DNA from: Maribacter sp. PR1
GTDB lineage: Bacteria > Bacteroidota > Bacteroidia > Flavobacteriales > Flavobacteriaceae
Length of the DNA stretch: 64,000 bases
Assembly (NCBI RefSeq): GCF_028464145.1
Contig: NZ_JAQPCG010000002.1
Location: 434,001 to 498,000 of the forward strand
Reading direction: 5' to 3'
Shown: positions 61,343-64,000 of the stretch, piece after piece
Layout: every line of letters starts with the position of its first letter
Position numbering within the stretch: position 1 is the stretch's first letter
Translations under genes and position numbers: made by a program
The notes under the pieces: generated by a model
Databases searched by the model: none
What the model was told of the DNA's origin: nothing
The model's input: the letters and a program-made list of their open reading frames with translations, nothing else

Positions 61343-61996
61343 CTATTTAAGAAAGCTACCCAATATGATTAGGGGTGCAATTTCGAGTGCGCAAAGGTAC
61401 AAAATAAAATAGAAAAAGTAGGAACTTATGAATTTTTGATGAATCCTAATCACTGTAACCCAGCCGATAATATTTATGATAATAAATATGGTTATGGCTA
61501 ACAATACTAAGTTGATCGAATCAATATATACGAAACTTAAAAGTACATTGGCAAGGAATAATACAAGACTACTATAATTTAAATAGGATGTTTTTTTAAA
61601 TAGTAGTTCGCTGATCAATCGATAGGAACCGAAAATAAATCCATTAGCTAGTTGTAGGAACATTTTTACTATTAAGAAAAGAAATAACAATCCAAAAATT
61701 AAAGAAAACGTTATTCTAGAATTCTCAGGTTCCAGACTCCAGTAAGCCTTCCAAGAAAAAAACGCGAATAAGGAGATATTAATGATTTGAAAAGTAGTGA
61801 GCAGAATATGAAACCAACTGAATAATTTCTCCTTTTTGTTGTACATAATAATGTACTTGTTATTGAAAGGTAAAATGATAAAATTCAAAAAACGGGAATA
61901 GAAAAACTTTTTGGCGATAACAATAAGAAGAAGGCTACCTAAAAGCACCAATGTAATCCAGTCTATATTTTCTGTAATTCTGGTTATCGGCTCCAT
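61343..61996 (-). CDS. DUF4271 integral membrane protein
   Basis: 217 residues with about six hydrophobic helices (e.g. WITLVLLGSLLLIVIAKKFF, NISLFAFFSWKAYW, FSLIFGLLFLFLIVKMFL, and a C-terminal pair). It matches DUF4271, a Bacteroidetes-specific family next to hemD; function unknown. Its ATG shares one base with the stop codon of the upstream glycosyltransferase gene (TAATG) and it ends 9 nt before hemD. Confidence 0.85.
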   Translation of the reverse strand: MEPITRITENIDWITLVLLGSLLLIVIAKKFFYSRFLNFIILPFNNKYIIMYNKKEKLFSWFHILLTTFQIINISLFAFFSWKAYWSLEPENSRITFSLIFGLLFLFLIVKMFLQLANGFIFGSYRLISELLFKKTSYLNYSSLVLFLANVLLSFVYIDSINLVLLAITIFIIINIIGWVTVIRIHQKFISSYFFYFILYLCALEIAPLIILGSFLK

Positions 61997-63666
61997 TACT
62001 CCACGGGTATTGGTTTTCCATTCAGACCAGGATAAAGGCCATTTTCTGAAATTACGATTCTTACATAGCCAACTTTTTGTTTTTTAAATGGTGGGATGTC
62101 CAAGGTAAAATTTACGGTATCGTTTTTTGGGAGGAAAGCGATGCCCTCTTTTGCAGGACTGGGTTTAACCGACTTTAGGCCAATAGTATTTTTATACGGG
62201 GTTAAATATGCTACCGAAAATTTGAGCTTGGAGAGCTCAATATTGAAATCATAGGGGTTAACGACCTTAAGGTTATATCCAGAGGTTCCCAATTTTATAT
62301 TATCTTCTTCCAAGAGACATTCCAATTTCCTAAAGGAGTTGAAGTCGCCTATATATTTTCCTTTATAAGTCCAACCGTCAGACTTGGTATAGGAAAAACT
62401 GTTATCGTTAATATACTTGGAAAGGTAAGCGACTTTTTTCCCCCTTACTCGTTCTTCAGAACTGTCAATAGAATATTGGTTTTTCCTGTACATGACATTA
62501 TTTAGCGAAAAGGTAGGTATTCCCCCAGTGTAAAACTCATACATAGGTGCATTTCTATATGAGTTTTCGAATACCACGGGAATTTCACCGACTTCATCTT
62601 TAATTCCATTTACCCACTCTTTGTTTCCGTGGCTTTCATAATAGAAATTAAAAAGCAAGGGTTGATATATTAAACCGGCCCTTAAGTAAAGTATTAAAAC
62701 AGCATTAACGATTCCCAATCTTACAATCCATTTCATGGTTCCTTTGTTTGTCAACATATAATTGAAAACAAGTATTGCCAAGGGTATGCATATTACAATT
62801 ATCCACTGGGTCTGTACTCTTCGATTAAAGCTAGAGATAAAGAAAAATAGGATTACACCATAGGTCAGGAATAGAAGGGCCCTGTTAAAAAGGTCTTTTC
62901 CTTTTGTTTTTAGCAAGGCATAATAGATGAACGGAAAAGTGAGTCCGAAAATGGCAATAAGATTTACAAAGAAACCTAAGGTATATTTTTCAAAGTTATA
63001 GGCGTCGTTAGGTCGCTCATATAAATGATATTTTATACTCACAAAGTCATTCTCGAACAACCAATAAAAATGCGGAGAATAACAAAGTAACGCTACTCCA
63101 ACTGATAACCAGGCATATCTGTTTTTAACCAAACTTAAATTGGAAAACAAAACAAAAACAATAACCAAAACCGCATGATACTTACTATACATTAATGCGG
63201 CCATACATACACCCAAGAGGATTCCTGAAGTCAACCGAGGCGTTTTTAGAAAGTATTTGTACGTAAGTAAGAAGCAAGAGGTAAAGAACAACAAGGGAGT
63301 ATCCGGTAACGTAAAAAAGCCGTATGCGTTCAATAAGGTCATAGAAAATACCAAGAGAAAAAAATGAGGAATATGGTTTTTCTTCTTTGGATTATCTATG
63401 AGCAACCATAGGACAATTAAGTTTGCTGCAGAAATTACACAACTCAAGAACCGGACCCCTAGTTCCCCATTAAAAAAGAAGCTGCTTAACTTAATAAGGA
63501 ATGCCACCATGGGCGGATGGTCAAAATAACCCCATGCCAATTTTTGACTGTAGTACCAATAATACGCCTCATCGAATATTAATTCCGTTAAAGCAGATTG
63601 AATTAGATTTAGAATAAAATAAGCAGCAAGAAAATAATAGAATTGCTTAGGAATTTTGGCTAACAT
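61996..63666 (-). CDS. GT39/PMT-type membrane glycosyltransferase
   Basis: 556 residues with about 11 membrane helices in the first 340 and a soluble C-terminal domain. The first periplasmic loop contains DEAYYWYYSQKLAWGYFDHP, the acidic motif of ArnT/PMT-like enzymes that use polyprenyl-phosphate sugars. It is encoded back-to-back with a dolichol-phosphate-mannose-synthase-like gene that would make such a donor, which supports a role in envelope glycosylation. Acceptor unknown. Confidence 0.9.
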   Translation of the reverse strand: MLAKIPKQFYYFLAAYFILNLIQSALTELIFDEAYYWYYSQKLAWGYFDHPPMVAFLIKLSSFFFNGELGVRFLSCVISAANLIVLWLLIDNPKKKNHIPHFFLLVFSMTLLNAYGFFTLPDTPLLFFTSCFLLTYKYFLKTPRLTSGILLGVCMAALMYSKYHAVLVIVFVLFSNLSLVKNRYAWLSVGVALLCYSPHFYWLFENDFVSIKYHLYERPNDAYNFEKYTLGFFVNLIAIFGLTFPFIYYALLKTKGKDLFNRALLFLTYGVILFFFISSFNRRVQTQWIIVICIPLAILVFNYMLTNKGTMKWIVRLGIVNAVLILYLRAGLIYQPLLFNFYYESHGNKEWVNGIKDEVGEIPVVFENSYRNAPMYEFYTGGIPTFSLNNVMYRKNQYSIDSSEERVRGKKVAYLSKYINDNSFSYTKSDGWTYKGKYIGDFNSFRKLECLLEEDNIKLGTSGYNLKVVNPYDFNIELSKLKFSVAYLTPYKNTIGLKSVKPSPAKEGIAFLPKNDTVNFTLDIPPFKKQKVGYVRIVISENGLYPGLNGKPIPVE

Positions 63667-63790
63667 TCGTGGGCTTTAATGGCGCAAAATTACAAATTCT
63701 GGGGATTATTCATTCTTTAAAAATTTCATAAACACCTTGTGTCTACTTTTCCACCATTTTTAAAACATTACTTTTGTGCTAATATAGCAT

Positions 63791-64000
63791 ATGCAAATGT
63801 CCAACAGTGTTGTAATCATTCCCACTTACAATGAAATTGAGAACATTGACGCCATTATTAGCGCTGTTTTTCAATTACCGAAAGACTTTCACGTTCTAGT
63901 AGTTGATGATAATTCACCTGATGGAACAGCACAGCAAGTTTATGAATTGCAGGAACAATTCAACGGGAAACTTTTTATAGAAGTAAGAAAAGAGAAATCT
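63791..64000 (+). CDS. Polyprenol monophosphomannose synthase-like glycosyltransferase (5' part)
   Basis: The first 70 codons are visible and open to the window end. NSVVIIPTYNEIENIDAIIS and VLVVDDNSPDGT are the GT2 signature of dolichol/polyprenol-phosphate mannose synthases (nucleotide-binding strand plus the DDNSPDGT metal motif). Start ATG at 63791; a second in-frame ATG is at 63797. Divergent from the GT39-type enzyme, which could use its product. The rest lies outside the window. Confidence 0.9.
   Translation, partial: MQMSNSVVIIPTYNEIENIDAIISAVFQLPKDFHVLVVDDNSPDGTAQQVYELQEQFNGKLFIEVRKEKS

Overview
The window reads as an ordinary chromosomal segment of a marine, gliding member of the Flavobacteriaceae (Bacteroidota). 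The signs are the mutY-ssb-gldE-gldD block, a type IX secretion (type B) cargo protein, many short orphan families typical of this group (DUF3127, DUF3098, DUF4199, DUF4271, DUF4301), AT-rich DNA, near absence of strong Shine-Dalgarno sequences, and promoters of the Bacteroidetes TTG-N17-19-TAnnTTTG type. I saw no tRNA, rRNA, CRISPR array, prophage or insertion sequence. The genus cannot be settled from the sequence; Maribacter/Zobellia/Arenibacter-like organisms would fit.

Layout. 1-1600: RNase G (cut by the window start), a 29-residue ribosomal-type peptide and an HU-family protein, all on the minus strand. 1723-7255: mutY, ssb, gldE, gldD, a PLP-dependent dehydratase and a metallo-beta-lactamase-fold hydrolase on plus. 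7248-11574: lipoprotein, HMA-domain protein and an active/inactive pair of M16 peptidases on minus. 11740-13297: DUF4199 protein, L21 with a C-terminal HhH extension, and L27. 13352-16654: nucleotidase, M20 peptidase and ahcY on minus. 16736-20443: phosphopantetheinyl transferase, then a tight four-gene operon (thiamine-binding-like protein, PnuC-type transporter, NadR-like kinase, DUF4301). 20649-25977: three small paralogous PepSY-like secreted proteins, each with its own terminator, next to a sigma-54-type response regulator and a convergent hybrid histidine kinase. 25978-29372: intergenic RNA features, a TPP riboswitch, a TonB-dependent receptor it should control, and a degenerate Rieske-like lipoprotein. 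29506-35492: greA, HIT, a second histidine kinase, DUF3127 protein with an SSB-like tail, aat, DUF2490 protein, tag. 35740-40858: TetR plus a tripartite export operon whose ABC ATPase has lost its catalytic motifs. 40877-47913: YitT, thioredoxin-like, TonB-like, truB-uppP-DUF3098-ftsX, T9SS cargo. 48104-53473: leuS, alanine dehydrogenase, zinc peptidase. 53523-58613: Lrp regulator and saccharopine dehydrogenase, DUF423, SLC13 transporter, glycerate kinase. 58876-64000: pckA, hemD, DUF4271, GT39-type glycosyltransferase, and the start of a dolichol-phosphate-mannose-synthase-like gene.

Most of the window is housekeeping. The best candidates for undescribed biology are: (i) the 17508-20443 operon, where DUF4301 carries motifs of a sugar-nucleotide-type nucleotidyltransferase beside a vitamin/nucleoside transporter and kinase; (ii) the 35740-40858 exporter with a catalytically degenerate ATPase; (iii) the DUF3127 protein ending in an SSB-type tail; (iv) the triplicated PepSY-like genes beside a two-component system; and (v) an expanded segment near the catalytic core of LeuS. 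All functional links are inferred from sequence reading alone; no database search was run.
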